Shown here: positions 13,128 to 25,021 of the stretch, piece by piece
How positions within the stretch are numbered: position 1 is the stretch's first letter
Layout of the letters: each line of letters begins with the position of its first letter
Assembly: GCA_014058105.1 (NCBI GenBank)
Contig: JACGCM010000669.1
Location: forward strand, 1,612,001 to 1,676,000
DNA from: Kingdonia uniflora
Lineage: Eukaryota > Streptophyta > Magnoliopsida > Ranunculales > Circaeasteraceae
Length of the DNA: 64,000 nucleotides
Reading direction: 5' to 3'
Made by a program: the position numbers and the translations under genes
Notes under the pieces: model-generated
Database searches by the model: none
What the model saw: the letters and a program-made list of their open reading frames with translations, nothing else
Told to the model about the DNA's origin: nothing

Positions 13128-14565
13128 TGTTGATTCTCCTTTGAAACCCTAATATGAGAACAGGGAGGGACGATGATGAGATGTTTTTGATTACTAGAGT
13201 AGAGGACTCCCTGTTAGTTAGGTCTTGCTTGGTTTAATGCAAAAAATATTGGGTTTTATGAAGTCCAATCCTAGAATTGCTGGAGTTTCTCTTGGAATAG
13301 TTTATCTTATCGAGACACCTCTGAGGTTGCTTGGATCTTCTAGTCGGCTATGATAGCTCTTGAATTTAGGTTGATCATGATTGTAACTCTTCTATATGTA
13401 GACTTTGAGTTTTAGATGCCCTTCCTAACCCTTTCTCTCAACGAGAGTGGCATGTTGAACTACTAGGGTGTCCTAGCTCGTCTATGTTGTCATATTTGCT
13501 CAGGTTTTACACTTTTACTGTCAAATCATTTCCAATAGAGTTGAAAACCTGAAAGTGAGGTAAATAGAGAATAATTAGATTAAAATAAAATAAAAAATCT
13601 CAAGACGGCTAAAAATCTCTTTATTATTACGGGGCGGTGTTTTTGCTGATTGGACAAGTTTGTCTTATGTTCAGAGACAAAGAGAGGTCACAATGTGTTG
13701 TTGGCGCCTCGAGTATCGCACAAGGATGAGCAGTTTTGGAAGTTCAAGTTTTAAATCTAAAGTCTAAAAAAAAACTAAAAACTACTCTTCTCCTCCCCTG
13801 ACACTTTTTTCTCAAAAACTACAAAATAAATAAATAAATAAAATCCTCGAAACAATTTTACGAACTTTCTCCCTCTCTGATTGGGGTTTTGACACTTGAT
13901 TGAGGAGGTGTTGTAAGGTAAAGGATTTAGCTCCTTCAATTTTGCCATGATTTTGATTTGGTTAGATTTGCACACAGCTATCAATGTCAATTTCGAATTG
14001 TGGTTATCATTTCTTCAATTTCGAAAAATATTCATGATTTGGGTGGATTTTTAGTTGTCATTGCTTCAATTTCGAAAAATATTAGTGTGATTTGGGTAGA
14101 TTTATGGTTGTCATTGCTTCAATTTCAAAAAATATTCGTGATTGGGTGGATTTATGGTTGTCATTGCTTCAATTTTGAAAAATATTCGTGATTTGGGTGG
14201 ATTTGAGCAACTATTTTTGGAAATGCTTGGTTTTCAATGCTTCAATTTCAAAAAATATTTACTCCGACTATAAACTACTAAGATCACATTTATCAGTGTT
14301 TGGTTTTTAATTTCGAATTATAGTTGTGATTTGGGGTGGAGTTGCTTCTACTTCGTTCAACTTCCATCTTGAATCTTCGTCGTTATCATCATTGTCATTG
14401 TCTTCCTCTAGCAGCAAATAGGTACTCTAAGCACACACCCTCTATCTTATTTCTGTATCCTAATTTTGTTGGAGAACTGTAACTACCCAACTTTTACTCC
14501 AACTGTTGTAGCTGACATTTGTTTTGCCGAATTCATACTTATAACAGTGTTTATTACCCCCCCAG
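13128..14565. promoter_or_regulatory. DCP1: DCP1 upstream region
   Basis: This is the stretch immediately 5' of the DCP1 start codon (the gene runs leftward). A short pyrimidine-rich leader and an AAACCCTAA telo-box-like motif (13143-13151) lie within 25 bases of the ATG. I cannot place a transcription start. The minisatellite at 13998-14265 is the only structured feature; the rest is AT-rich with no conserved reading frame. Confidence 0.5.
13998..14265. repeat. Minisatellite, about 60-65-bp unit, four to five diverged copies
   Basis: Successive copies share GTTGTCATTGCTTCAATTT followed by AAAAATATTCGTGATT and GGGTGGATTTATG, with point changes and small indels. The array lies 0.9-1.1 kb upstream of the DCP1 start codon. 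A short open frame across it is a by-product of the repeat, not a gene. Confidence 0.85.
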
Positions 14566-14733
14566 ATTATCCCCATGACTAATACCTCACCGCCAAACCC
14601 CAACACACTGATATGTAATACGCACCCAGTGAACAATGAAGAGATTGAAAAAAATGTATTCACGTACTTCGAAACTGAGCATCCAAACTTTGCAATTGAG
14701 CGAAATCGATACATCCAAGGGCTTTTGCCTGAG
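14566..14733 (+). other. Candidate exon of an unrecognised gene
   Basis: A pyrimidine-rich run ending in CAG (14565) precedes a 168-base open segment that ends at GAG followed by a good donor, gtaagt (14734). The translation includes EEIEKNVFTYFETEHPNFAI and ends GLLPE. Codon composition looks more protein-like than the surroundings, but no matching neighbouring exon was found and I do not recognise the family. It could be a gene fragment carried by a transposon. An ATG at 14575 would also give an open start. Confidence 0.3.
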
Positions 14734-15422
14734 GTAAGTTCTATGTTCAATGTTTATTTACACATTTTATTTAATAAATATAACATATATTGCTCGACTT
14801 TCTATATTTTGTAAAAACTACTCACACAGTTCAATGTTATTTCGCACATTTTCTTAAATAAATATAACATATATTGCTCGACTATCATATTATTTTTAGC
14901 CAAAGCAATAAATGAAAACAATTTTGTTAACTACAAACCATTGTCTTCCCTAAATATGAAGCACAGTATACCCTCGCTTTATAATAGTTGTTTATACGTT
15001 CTTTGTTTGTAAATAAAATTATATATATATATATTATATATATATATTGGTTCGATAAACTATTCTAAGGGTCTTTGCCCGAGGTAAGTTCAATGTTGTT
15101 TCACACATTTTCTTTAATAAATATAACATATATTGCTAGACTTTCTATATTTTGTAAAAATTTCTCACATAGTTCAATGTTATTTCGTACATTTTCTTTA
15201 ATAAATATAACATATATTGCTCGATTTTCTTTATTTTGTAAAAATTACTCACACGATATATAGTTGTTAGTAACGTGATTACCGATATCCATCACCAATA
15301 TAATTAGATCTTTTGCGAACTATCATATTATTTTTAACCAAAGTAATAACTGAAAACATTTTTGTTAACTATAAACCATTGCCTTCCCTAAATATGAAGC
15401 ACCGTATACCCTCAATATAAGT
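14719..15422. repeat. Local segmental duplication including a splice donor
   Basis: The segment 14719-14990 reappears diverged at 15067-15422. Both begin with the exon end and donor (CCYGAGGTAAGTTC), pass through two tandem copies of a motif containing AATAAATATAACATATATTG, and end with a block containing CCTTCCCTAAATATGAAGCA. A third partial copy of the last block is at about 15711-15755. An AT dinucleotide tract (15019-15049) separates the copies. Confidence 0.8.
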
Positions 15423-15429
15423 TTTTTTT

Positions 15430-18400
15430 CACTGCAAAAAAGTGTCCAAGAATAAAAAAGGAAAAAAAGAAGCGAATTTAATGGTTATAGGTGTTGGAAT
15501 GAATCATTACCTCATTTGACCAGCTTACAAGAGGTATCACAAGTAGTTGATTTGAAACTTTGTGGTTAATCCTCTTCGAAAGCCTTTTAATGATGTGTAC
15601 CTCATCCATTAATGACTCAACAAAGTGTTTCACATCAAAATATCACTAAAGTTGCTGCAATTTTTTTTATAGCTTGAATATCTTAAAATGTCTTATTTAG
15701 AACTATTGAGGGTTGCCTTCCCTAAATATGAAGCACTTTCTACCCTTAATATAAGCTTCTTTCACCAAGTTCCAAATTGCCATAAGAGTTTAGGGTGACA
15801 TTAGCTAGGCTTGGTGTATTCCCAAATCCTTATCATTCTTACATGTAAATTCTGAAGACCAAAGTCTCCCTTAGAGACGTTTATTACTATTATCAAGTTA
15901 TGCCAAAAGATATCACTTATACACCTGTAATAATAGCTAATGGGTTTGTAAAGTATAACTATTTATTTTTTCGTAGTAACGGATAATAATGTATAATGGG
16001 TTTCTCTTTCTTTTCCCTCAAACTTCCTAGAGCAATAATGCTCATTTAAGGACAATTATTACACTATGATTAATGGATGAAAAAAGGTCTTCTAGCTCAT
16101 AAACCCTCTTCCTGTCTTTAGTTCTTCTTGCCCTCTTTGTTTCGTTTCTCTTAAAATTAGTTATTGTTTATTTTTCTCTCCCCCATTTTTGAATTTCAAG
16201 CATTGTGGTTTCCTTTAATTTTATTGTAGTATCCGCAGAGAGGTCAAATTTTAATTATGGTAATGTCAATGTTTGTAAATGTATCAATATGTAAATGTTT
16301 TTATAGTGGTATTTGCTTATATACTTTGATGCATTTTATGATTATGATATTTCTTAATGATTGTTAATGGACGTATCTATTAGTCTCTGCAAACCCAATA
16401 AAAAATGTAGTGTCTTAATCTCCATCAGTTATTCATTTCTATCATCAGTTCATCTTAAATTCAGCATTCTCATCGAATATTTCTTTCAGATTGTTGCATA
16501 ATTGTGGGATGTATGATCTGGATTTTGCACTCTTCTTTCCAAATTCAAGGTATGTTAATCTGTTAGTACAACCCTATATGCATTTGTTTATCATGAATAG
16601 TATTTTCAAGTATTTACTACATTGTAAAATATAGAATAGCCTATATGATTTGATGTTTGAATTTACGGTGTCTACTAGGTTGAATTCAACCACAAGAATG
16701 CAAAGAGTACAATGGTTGGTATTCCCTCTTTGTTCTTGCAATACTTCTAACTATCTCAGTTCAGTTTTTAACATGTGCATTTGATGATTCCTAATAGTTT
16801 GCTTTTAAATGTTTAATGACATAACTTTCGTTTTGTAATGGATCTCTACAGTATACAAGTTCTTGATGGAATCTTGGCTTTTGTATTAATAAACCCATTA
16901 GTTAGTTTCTCATAAGTCATACTTCAAAATCATTGAAAAACATTTCTTACTAATGCTTGGTGTTTTAATTTAATAGTTGATTTATCTTTTGTTACAGTCT
17001 ACAGTGAAATATGTATAACTGTGTTGCTTCTTGAGTTTACCCCCCAATGAGCAATTTTCTAGGTTTTTTTAATTTTTTTATGGCTTTCTTCAAAGTTGTC
17101 CATAGGAAAAACAAATGAAAATTAACCTACTAAAAGATGCATTATATCACTGTCGATACGATCTCGATTCAATATTTTTTTTTCTTTTCTAAATGCAACC
17201 TACATCTTTGATTGAGGTCCAGTTATTGCATACTTCATTGAAATCGCTCTTTCTGTATGGAACATCTTTTCATTATTGAGTTGCAGAAGTTAGGGACAAC
17301 ATTAAATCAATTTGTATATATGGATATATATGAAATAGGCTAAGTAACTTCTTATTACTGTTGTGAGTTGGCTTTCATATTATTAATTATATAGTTTTTT
17401 TTTCTTCTCTTTTTTTTCTGATTAGGAAAATCTGTACTCTGCCATTACTTTCATAGGATAGTGAATATTTTTAATTTAGATCTCTTTTAACCATCAACTT
17501 CTAATTGAGCAGTAAACCAGCTCAATTTAATCGAGAAAAAAGGCATGCAATAGTATGGATTACATTTTCTAACATTTCAACCAAGTGCCTTCTGGGATAA
17601 CTTTGTTTAACATGGCCAAGGTTGGCATTTAGCCTTTTGTCTCTTATTCAAACAAATGTGTAGGTCTGTCAAAGTTCTTATTTCTTATGACACATTCCAA
17701 TTTTTAAGCATCATATTGGTTTATTTTTAAAAAGAACATTATGTTCATTGTAGAGTTTGTAAATCAATAAAATGATACCAAAGGTGCATGCTCTAGAGAA
17801 AGGTATGTATAAAAACATATTTACTTATGGTTGATACTTCCATTTTACAAGATAAAACTACAACGATGCCACATGCCAATTTCTTTTATTTTTTTACGCA
17901 TTTGAAGTAACGTCACCTCATTTGTAAAATAAACACATAATTTAGGGTATTGTGGAATGGGAGGTTTTATTGTTGGCTTTAATGAAAATAGAGGGTTTGG
18001 CTTACGTAGTTCAGAGTTGATTTGTTTATGAAACTTTTGTGGGGGAATTGAAATTTATATACGAAGTGTTGATTATTTGGCTTGCTGTGTGTTCTCAAAT
18101 TTGGAAGGATCTTTTAAAAGATCAATTTTCAGCATTAAGTCGTTTAGTCTGTTATTAAGTTCTGCCAATCTCTCAAGTTCATGTACACTTACCTTTGTGC
18201 CTCTTGCCAAATACAGATTCCATTCAAAACTGTAAATTTGTACTTGAGAAGAGAAGCTTTAATGGTCATGGAAGATACAGGAAAGGAAAATATGAAATTC
18301 TTTGTTTGGGTTTTATTGTGATATAATCTTGCTATGAAGTTGTGGCAGAGGACAATATTATATATGAGTTACACAAGAAGTATTGAGGAAGAGGAAGCAT

Positions 18401-18430
18401 CAAAGTAGATTCGAGTATTAGTTGGGAATG
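15430..18430. other. AT-rich region without recognisable gene
   Basis: Only short open frames and T-rich, intron-like sequence are seen. A few AG/GT-bounded segments (for example around 16680-16713) could be exons but carry no recognisable protein. Nothing further can be supported. Confidence 0.5.
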
Positions 18431-18439
18431 TAGCAAATG

Positions 18440-18600
18440 GAACTTTTTTTGATAGGTTTTTTTTGCAAGGCAAGCCAGTTTTATATAGGGATCCGTAACC
18501 CTTAGTTTCTAACCCCATGAGGTTCCAAACCCGCGACCTCTCTCTAGGTGGATAGTAGTACATGTTTAGAAGCTCCACAAAGCAAAGCAGAAAGCTGGCA
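18440..18600 (-). mobile_element. Possible SINE remnant
   Basis: On the minus strand there is a tRNA T-arm/B-box-like phrase (GGTCGCGGGTTTGGAACCTC, about 18550-18531), followed downstream by A-rich tracts (about 18470-18440). No convincing A box was found upstream, so the call is weak; it may be a chance match or a 5'-truncated copy. Confidence 0.25.
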
Positions 18601-18950
18601 TGGGAAGCTGACATTTTTGTCTATTAATCATATTTCAAGGTTCTTTAAGCTTGGTTATTTGGCTGAATTCTAAAGTTATAATTTTAACATCCATGTAATC
18701 TTAGTAAAAGAACAACTAATGACTAATATGATATTATTATTTGGGGGAGAATCAATCCCCTAGATATCTCAACGATGAGAGCAAGCTTCTTCTTAAATGT
18801 AAGTTTTTTGGGATTTACTTATACTGTGAGAGAAAATTAGTCATGCACCTTATTATAATTTGAGTATATTTAACAAGAATTTTGGGTTAAGCCATATGAT
18901 TGAGTGTCCCAAAAGGAACGTCCACGGATCCTCTCTCCATATTATGTGAA

Positions 18951-20955
18951 TCCTAATATAAAACTACTATTATGAACTTAAGCAGTCGTGCGTAGCATTT
19001 TTTGTTGTTCTTCTTCTTCTGATTTTGATTTGTTCATTGTAATAGTTGAATGTGTAATACAATAGTTGCTGATTAATTATCAATTTTGATTGGGCTTCGA
19101 TGATTGAGGCTGATTAGAGAAGATTTGAGCTGGAGTATGAGGTGAGCTTCATTTTTTTGGTTTAGTTCAAATTTGGGCATGTAGTAGTAGCTTCAGTTTT
19201 ACGTATGAGTCTCTGCTTCCATTTGGTAGATTAGTTATTCAATTAGCTTACGCCAATTCGGAAAAGTGGCAGTTTATGCAAGACACTTCCAGTAACATCC
19301 TAGCAAATTGGTAGAAGAAAAAAACTTTACTGCAACAATTTTTTCTAAGCACGATAATTTAACCTCACGCCTCTTCCTCTTTGGTAAATTTCATAATATC
19401 ATCTGTACTTCTTTGGTTCTGTTTGGTTTTTCAATTTTGTTATATTAGATTATGATTATGATTAAACTTTTTTGACTCCTGCAAATTTAGGGTTCTACTG
19501 ATTTTCTGTTTGTGTGTTCTTAGTTAGATGTTGACAGCAAAAGTTTATGAAGTATTTAGAAGCAGAGATTTTTGGAGTTAGAATGCTACCTAGATGTTTT
19601 GATATCTAGAAATGGGAAAAACGTCTTTCTTTCATATCCCATCTTCTACCAATCAAAAATCTCAGGTACACTCTCTTTTGCTTATTCACTTCGCCTGTAT
19701 ACTAAAAATTATCGAGGCTTCTTGCAGTACAATTTTTTTTGGCCTTCTAAAAGTATATCTAAAAGCTCCTGGTGTAAAGCTTATAAAACTAGTCTTTTTT
19801 CACCTATTTATTTAAGCTCGACTAAAACTTACACTTCTCCATAATTTAAGTTAAATAGTTATATTAATATCTTTGTTGCCATATAAAGTATTTGAAAAAG
19901 CTATGCAATGTCACATCTATTTTCTTTTCTTTTTTTGGCCTTTTATCAAAATCTTAGTTGTGGAAAAGTTTATAAATGAGAAAACTCTCTTATGGTAAAC
20001 GTGTTCGACTAAATTTATGATAATAAGATCTGCGACTACATATAATCAAGGATCTTGACTCTTTGAATTGGCTTCTACAATAGTTTTTGTGACTGAGAAA
20101 AGCTATCCAATGCATTTTTTTTTCTTCCTTCATATTTTTCTCCAAAATATTTGAGTAGTCGTGTTTCTTATTTTTCATTCAAATATAACATGTTTATCCT
20201 TGAAATTTTATTGTTGGCTTTATCTTCTAGCGTTGATTGTGATGCATCTTTCAAATATATACTTTTGGATTTTTTCATTGTTCCAACAGATGCTAGCAAC
20301 TACAAATTGTAAACAAAGAACAGTAAGTTATTCAAAGAATGGTAATTTATTCCTTCTATTTCCTTTTCTCACCATGCCATGAAAAAGATGGTTATTTTTC
20401 TTTCTTTTTTATTTCATATTTGCATATTAGATTTTTAGCATTTAATTGTTATCAAAACAATATTTGATTTTTAGCCCAAATGGTAGAGCGTCTGGGGTTG
20501 GAAATGAAATTCCAATTATCTCAAGTGACGGCGGTTCAAGCCCCCAAGATCCAATACTTTATGTTATGAATTAATGTATATGTACTTTTAATCTTAAACA
20601 TCAGTTGGACGAAGGGGTAGTTATTGGTGTAGTAACACCGATTTATACATATATATTAATTAAGGGTATTCAGTTTCATGGGAAAACAAACATGAAAACA
20701 CTCATGAAAAGTGTATTCAAAGTCACCATGAGACGTGTTTATTGGGTCAATTACATAGTGTATACATTTTCTATAGTAAAAGGAAACACCATAAATGAGG
20801 TCCACATGTCTTAGAAAACATATTTGACAAAACACGGGATTTAGTGAACTTTGTACATATTTTTTTTTGATTGTCACTACGGGATTTAGTGAACTATGCA
20901 CGCAAAGTGTTATCAAACAATAAGTGCAGCCGTGGCGTGCCACGGGCACAACTAG
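18951..20955 (+). mobile_element. Candidate non-autonomous Helitron
   Basis: The right end has the hallmark architecture of a plant Helitron 3' terminus: a GC-rich hairpin (7-bp stem CCGTGGC/GCCACGG, 2-base loop, 20930-20945) six bases before CTAG (20952-20955), followed by a host T. The proposed left end (18951, TCCTAATATAAAAC after an A) fits the usual TC start but is one of several possibilities. Inside are no Rep/helicase reading frames, a tRNA-like segment (20473-20545) and short exon-like pieces, in keeping with a cargo-carrying non-autonomous element. The 3' end is fairly well supported, the 5' end only tentatively. Confidence 0.45.
20473..20545 (+). other. tRNA-like sequence (SINE head or tRNA pseudogene)
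   Basis: A D-arm/A-box-like phrase TGGTAGAGCG (20481-20490), a perfect 6-bp inverted repeat TTGGAA/TTCCAA with a 6-base loop at 20498-20515 (anticodon-arm position), and a B-box GGTTCAAGCC (20533-20542) occur in tRNA order. The region before the T-arm is long, as in tRNAs with a large variable arm. Acceptor arms do not pair convincingly, so it is not called a functional tRNA. Confidence 0.45.
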
Positions 20956-23690
20956 TCTATATTACAATTGAGGAGGGTTGTCCTATGTAGAATGACTTTG
21001 TGAAATGGTATCCCAGTCATAAGTACATTCAACACCCTTTGCATTAAAGAAGCATGCAACAATCAAGTCTTTGTTTTTCTATCTAACTACCTCAAACCTT
21101 CTCTCTCAAACAAACATGTGTAAAAAATACTCACACAAATAGTAGGCATCTCCTAACTACTCATTTTTTCTCTCTATGAAAACCACTCACGATTTATAAC
21201 TGTTCCAAATTTAAATATTTGAACAGTTTCCATTTCTCACAATCTCCCCAAATTAAGCTCCCCCCCCAAGAAACCATGTTCTCCCCCTAACTCTCATATC
21301 AAACCATAAAATGCAAAGGTCCTCTCACTCTCCACGATAATTTCTATCATTTTTCCCTCTTCCTAACCTTAGCTCTATCTCTCTAATTCTCTAAACGATG
21401 CCCCATTGTCTCTATGAATTTGCTACTGCGTTTAGGTTTTTTTTTTTTTTTTTTTTTTTTTTTCTCAAATTAAGGAAAATGTAGTATTCGTTAGATAACT
21501 CATTGCAATTGCCACAACATTAGATAACTCATTGCAATTGTGATGCATTGGATGATGATCAACTTTTTCCCTTAAGGGGAAACTGATACAAGCATTGCTC
21601 TGAGTTGTTACAATTTTTACTAGGTGAAAATAATGTTCTTTGATTTTTTACTAGTTATGATCTTCTTGTGTGCTATTTGTGTTTGTACCAAAAGTGAATT
21701 TCATACATGTTTGTTGTTTTCGGTTCATTAGGTGCAACTTTTGCAAGTATGGGCGTGGACGACTCATGTAATCTCACTGTGATTAACTAAAATGAAGGAG
21801 ACAGGGTTTCTTCAACGTGACGACTACTAACGATCACGACTCTTATCTTAAAGGATTTATTCCCAATTTAAATCTTGAAGATAGCAAATGAAGATTGGAA
21901 ATATCAAGTTGTCAAAGTCTCCATATCACAACTTGGCAAGCAACAAACGTGGAGATGTTAACATGATTCAAAATAATGGTAGGTTTTAAATGAAAGTTTC
22001 TAATTTAAAGGATTGTGCTAATTGATAAGATGAATCAATATTTTGGTTTTAGATTATTATCATTGCTTCATATTACATTGACAGAGTTTCAAAAGTGTTT
22101 ATATTTTCCAGTCTCGCTTTGAGCTTTACATTATAGCGTTAAAATAGGTATGATTATTAGTATATTTTCTCTCTTATAAATGCTCATGGTCTGATCAATT
22201 TTGGAGGTTGAAGCATTTTGGTAACTTAGTTATAGTGTTGAAGGCGTTGTCAATGCATAAACCGTGCATATGTAATACCGTTTGTTACTTCTTGGTCATA
22301 TTAATTTTTTACTACTTGGGTTAATAACTGTTGTAACGGGATTATGTTTTTCCTTCTAACAATCTCTTGTGTAAATTACCTTGACTAAGATTAATAATTA
22401 AGTATGTTATGATTTTGATAGATGGTGCAATAACAATTGGGTATAGGTTGTTACATAGGCTATGTAGTTACACTATTCATTTGGGAAGCTTCATTAACCA
22501 AAGTGGTGCCTTGATGATGCATTTCCATGTATTATGCATCATCCTTAAGTATGTCGTTATGTTTTTTTTTTTTAATTTTTTTTTGTTGGGGGCGGAATTC
22601 TAAATTCTTAAGTGTTGCTTTGGTTCAGGTTTACTAGTACCACATGCCAATACCATGGACGGTTTTAACTCCATCAAAATAAAGTAAGAAAAGTCTTAAG
22701 GAAAATTTCAAACAGGATAAGGTCCAAGAATGGCAAGATATTAACATGGAAGTGCGCTCATAAATAAATTATGGAAATTAATATGTATTTTGGTTGATAA
22801 AGATCCTCTAATTCTAAGAGATTTTGCAAATATGCGCTATTTGAATATCTTTAGCCGTTGTGGTGTATATATTTTGTGAACATAATTTAGGAGATTGACG
22901 GGAGGTAATCCTCAGGCCCAATTAACCAGAATAGAAAATCTTTAGATGTTGGGTTAATTTGTTTTCTATGTAATAAGCACTGTATATAGTGTGTTTCTAG
23001 ACAACATGTTGGATGGTAGGACATAGTGTGAAACGTCTATAAATGTTGGGTTACGGCTATGACATTGATAATGGTTTACCCCAAATAACCCTACATATGG
23101 AGCGAATCCTAGCTTTGTATCGTTGTAATGCCGAAGGAGTACATAATTGATAATTGTTAAAATCTTACATTTTAAAGCACCTAAACTAAGTGATTTTGGC
23201 CGTCCTAAGTTACTAATAAGTGTGACAAATAATTAGGTTATACATTTTTAAGATTATAGACCCTCCTAAGAGAACTTGGTACAAAATGAGAGTAAAAAGT
23301 GTTAAAAAGCCTTCTTTATGCGTTCCTTATTCTAGATGCATTCTGAGAAGCCAAAGCATAGCTGAAGCACAGTAGATCAAGCCTAAAGCTAGCCAAAGCA
23401 TAGTTGAAGCATATTAGTTCAAGCCTGAAGCCACACAAGTGTCAAAGACCAGTTTAGACAGTTCCCCAGTCTTCAAGGAATAACCAAAATTGTAATCTTT
23501 ATCTCTTAGAGGTATAAAATTTAACAGATAGTTCTTAGTTTAAGAGTTAAGTGTTTTAGTTTATACTTGATTGAGCATAAACCCAGGTATGGCCGGCTAA
23601 ACTTCTTAGCTATGACTAGGGAGGAAGCTAGACTACCTGAGCAGCCATTAACTGACTTTAATTGTTGGGTCACTTTCGGGTCTCCTCCTT
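20956..23690. other. Gene-poor region
   Basis: I see no conserved coding sequence. It contains a 27-base poly-T run (21437-21463) and a short tandem duplication of TTAGATAACTCATTGCAATTG-like units (about 21491-21540; each unit 21 bases). Scattered open frames below 70 codons look random. Confidence 0.5.
21437..21463. repeat. Poly-T homopolymer, 27 bases
   Basis: An uninterrupted T run. Read on the minus strand it is an A tail and could mark the 3' end of a reverse-transcribed insert, but no recognisable LINE or SINE body precedes it on that strand. Confidence 0.9.
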
Positions 23691-23699
23691 AAAGGTGGA

Positions 23700-23720
23700 G
23701 GGTGGGGGTGGGTGGGTGGG
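23700..23720 (+). other. G-quadruplex-forming motif
   Basis: Five G-runs (3, 5, 3, 3 and 3 G) are separated by single T bases in 21 nt. This is the tightest class of intramolecular G4 motif and stands out in otherwise AT-rich DNA. Confidence 0.85.
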
Positions 23721-23724
23721 TTAG

Positions 23725-25021
23725 AGCTCTTCATTGAGTCTAAACCTTATTTATAGTATCCTTGCTTAGGACCCTAGAGGCATAGGAGTACACCTCTCAA
23801 AGAGGGTTCTTGGAGACCTAGAAAGTCCTCATCCTTAGAGGTCTAAGGGAGGGACTAGGAAAATTAGTGCTCTTAAGAGAGACTAATCCCTATTCCTAGT
23901 ATCCTCCTAAGGACTAACGAAGGATAGGGGCATGCCTTTTAAAGAGGGTGCTTCTGGAAGACTAGTCGGGCCTCAACCTCTTATGAGGTAGAGCAGGTGG
24001 TACTCGTTGTAGACCAGCCATATCTTAGCTTGATCAATTGAAAAGTAGTGGTGTTAGTCCTTATAGGATCACATTCGAGGACCTAGGTGGTTTGTAAGAA
24101 GGGTCCAAAGCCTTAAAAGCGGTGAGACTCTGGAAATACCCACTAGGGCACAATAAGGTCCTAAAGCCAAATAAGCTTAGGACTGAGTTGTCCCTTTCTC
24201 TCTAGATCGACTACTAATGGTAAGACCTTCTTTCTAAATAGGAAGGTCCAGACTTCATCCTGAATAAGGAGAGTCTCCCTTAAAAAAGGTACTCAAAGAG
24301 AGTTGGGGAAGGCAACCCCACAGGTAGATCGAGATAAGAAAGACTCAAGTAGGGGATATAGAATCCTGAAGTCATAGTTCTTCTCTAAAATATTCCTTTT
24401 CTTTCAAAACAATCTCCAACAATCTCTAGTAAATAGTCAAAAACCCATGTTTACCAATCGTAGAACCGACACCGATCATCAGTGTGTTTCAACCCCACTT
24501 ACTGACGTGCTACAACAGTAACGGGAATTTACTGAGCATAATTCTAGTTCATCAATTGACGTCGTTGCGGACAGGGACAAAAGTTGAGTTCACGGTTTAA
24601 GCGTTGACATCAGCTCCCAACCCTTTTTAAGGTAACTTTTATTTTTAGCAAGTTTTAGATTATTTATTTAAAATTCCAGACCGCTTAGTAAAGGTAGTAA
24701 CAAAGGTTAGGGCAACATCCTGTGGAGGAAACTCTTATAAGGGACTCCCAACCAGTGTGACCACCCACTATGGATATAAAAAAGTTATATAACATGGATT
24801 TTGATAACTATCCCCATCGACCTTAACTAATTAAAACTTAAAAGCTAGTAGAAGATTTTCAAGGTATCTCATCACCTATAGAACTAGGACATACCGGACC
24901 TGAGTATCGATAATGGATTCATAAGAAACACTTAAGTAGACATTGCTAGTTGTTAATAGGTAGTGTGACGTCACCGGAACTGGGCGCTGACGACTGAAAA
25001 TGTGACTTACCTATGGCCCGT
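23725..25021. other. Non-coding stretch with a diverged tandem repeat, possible old LTR remnant
   Basis: Two approximate copies (about 23725-23850 and 23868-23985) share the order GCTCTTMA, TAGTATCCT, AGGACTA/AGGACCC, GGCAT, CTCAAAGAGGGTKCTT. A phrase TGGCCGGCTAA just upstream (about 23590) also occurs in the Athila LTR (about 25546), hinting at an older related LTR. No coding sequence seen. Confidence 0.4.

Noticed and set aside
13958..14191. 77-codon open frame with repeated isoleucine-rich motif
   Set aside because: It is the translation of the minisatellite; copies shift frame.
19612..19668. Short ATG-initiated segment ending in CAG|gtacac, possible first exon
   Set aside because: No downstream exon or homologous protein recognised; within a candidate Helitron.
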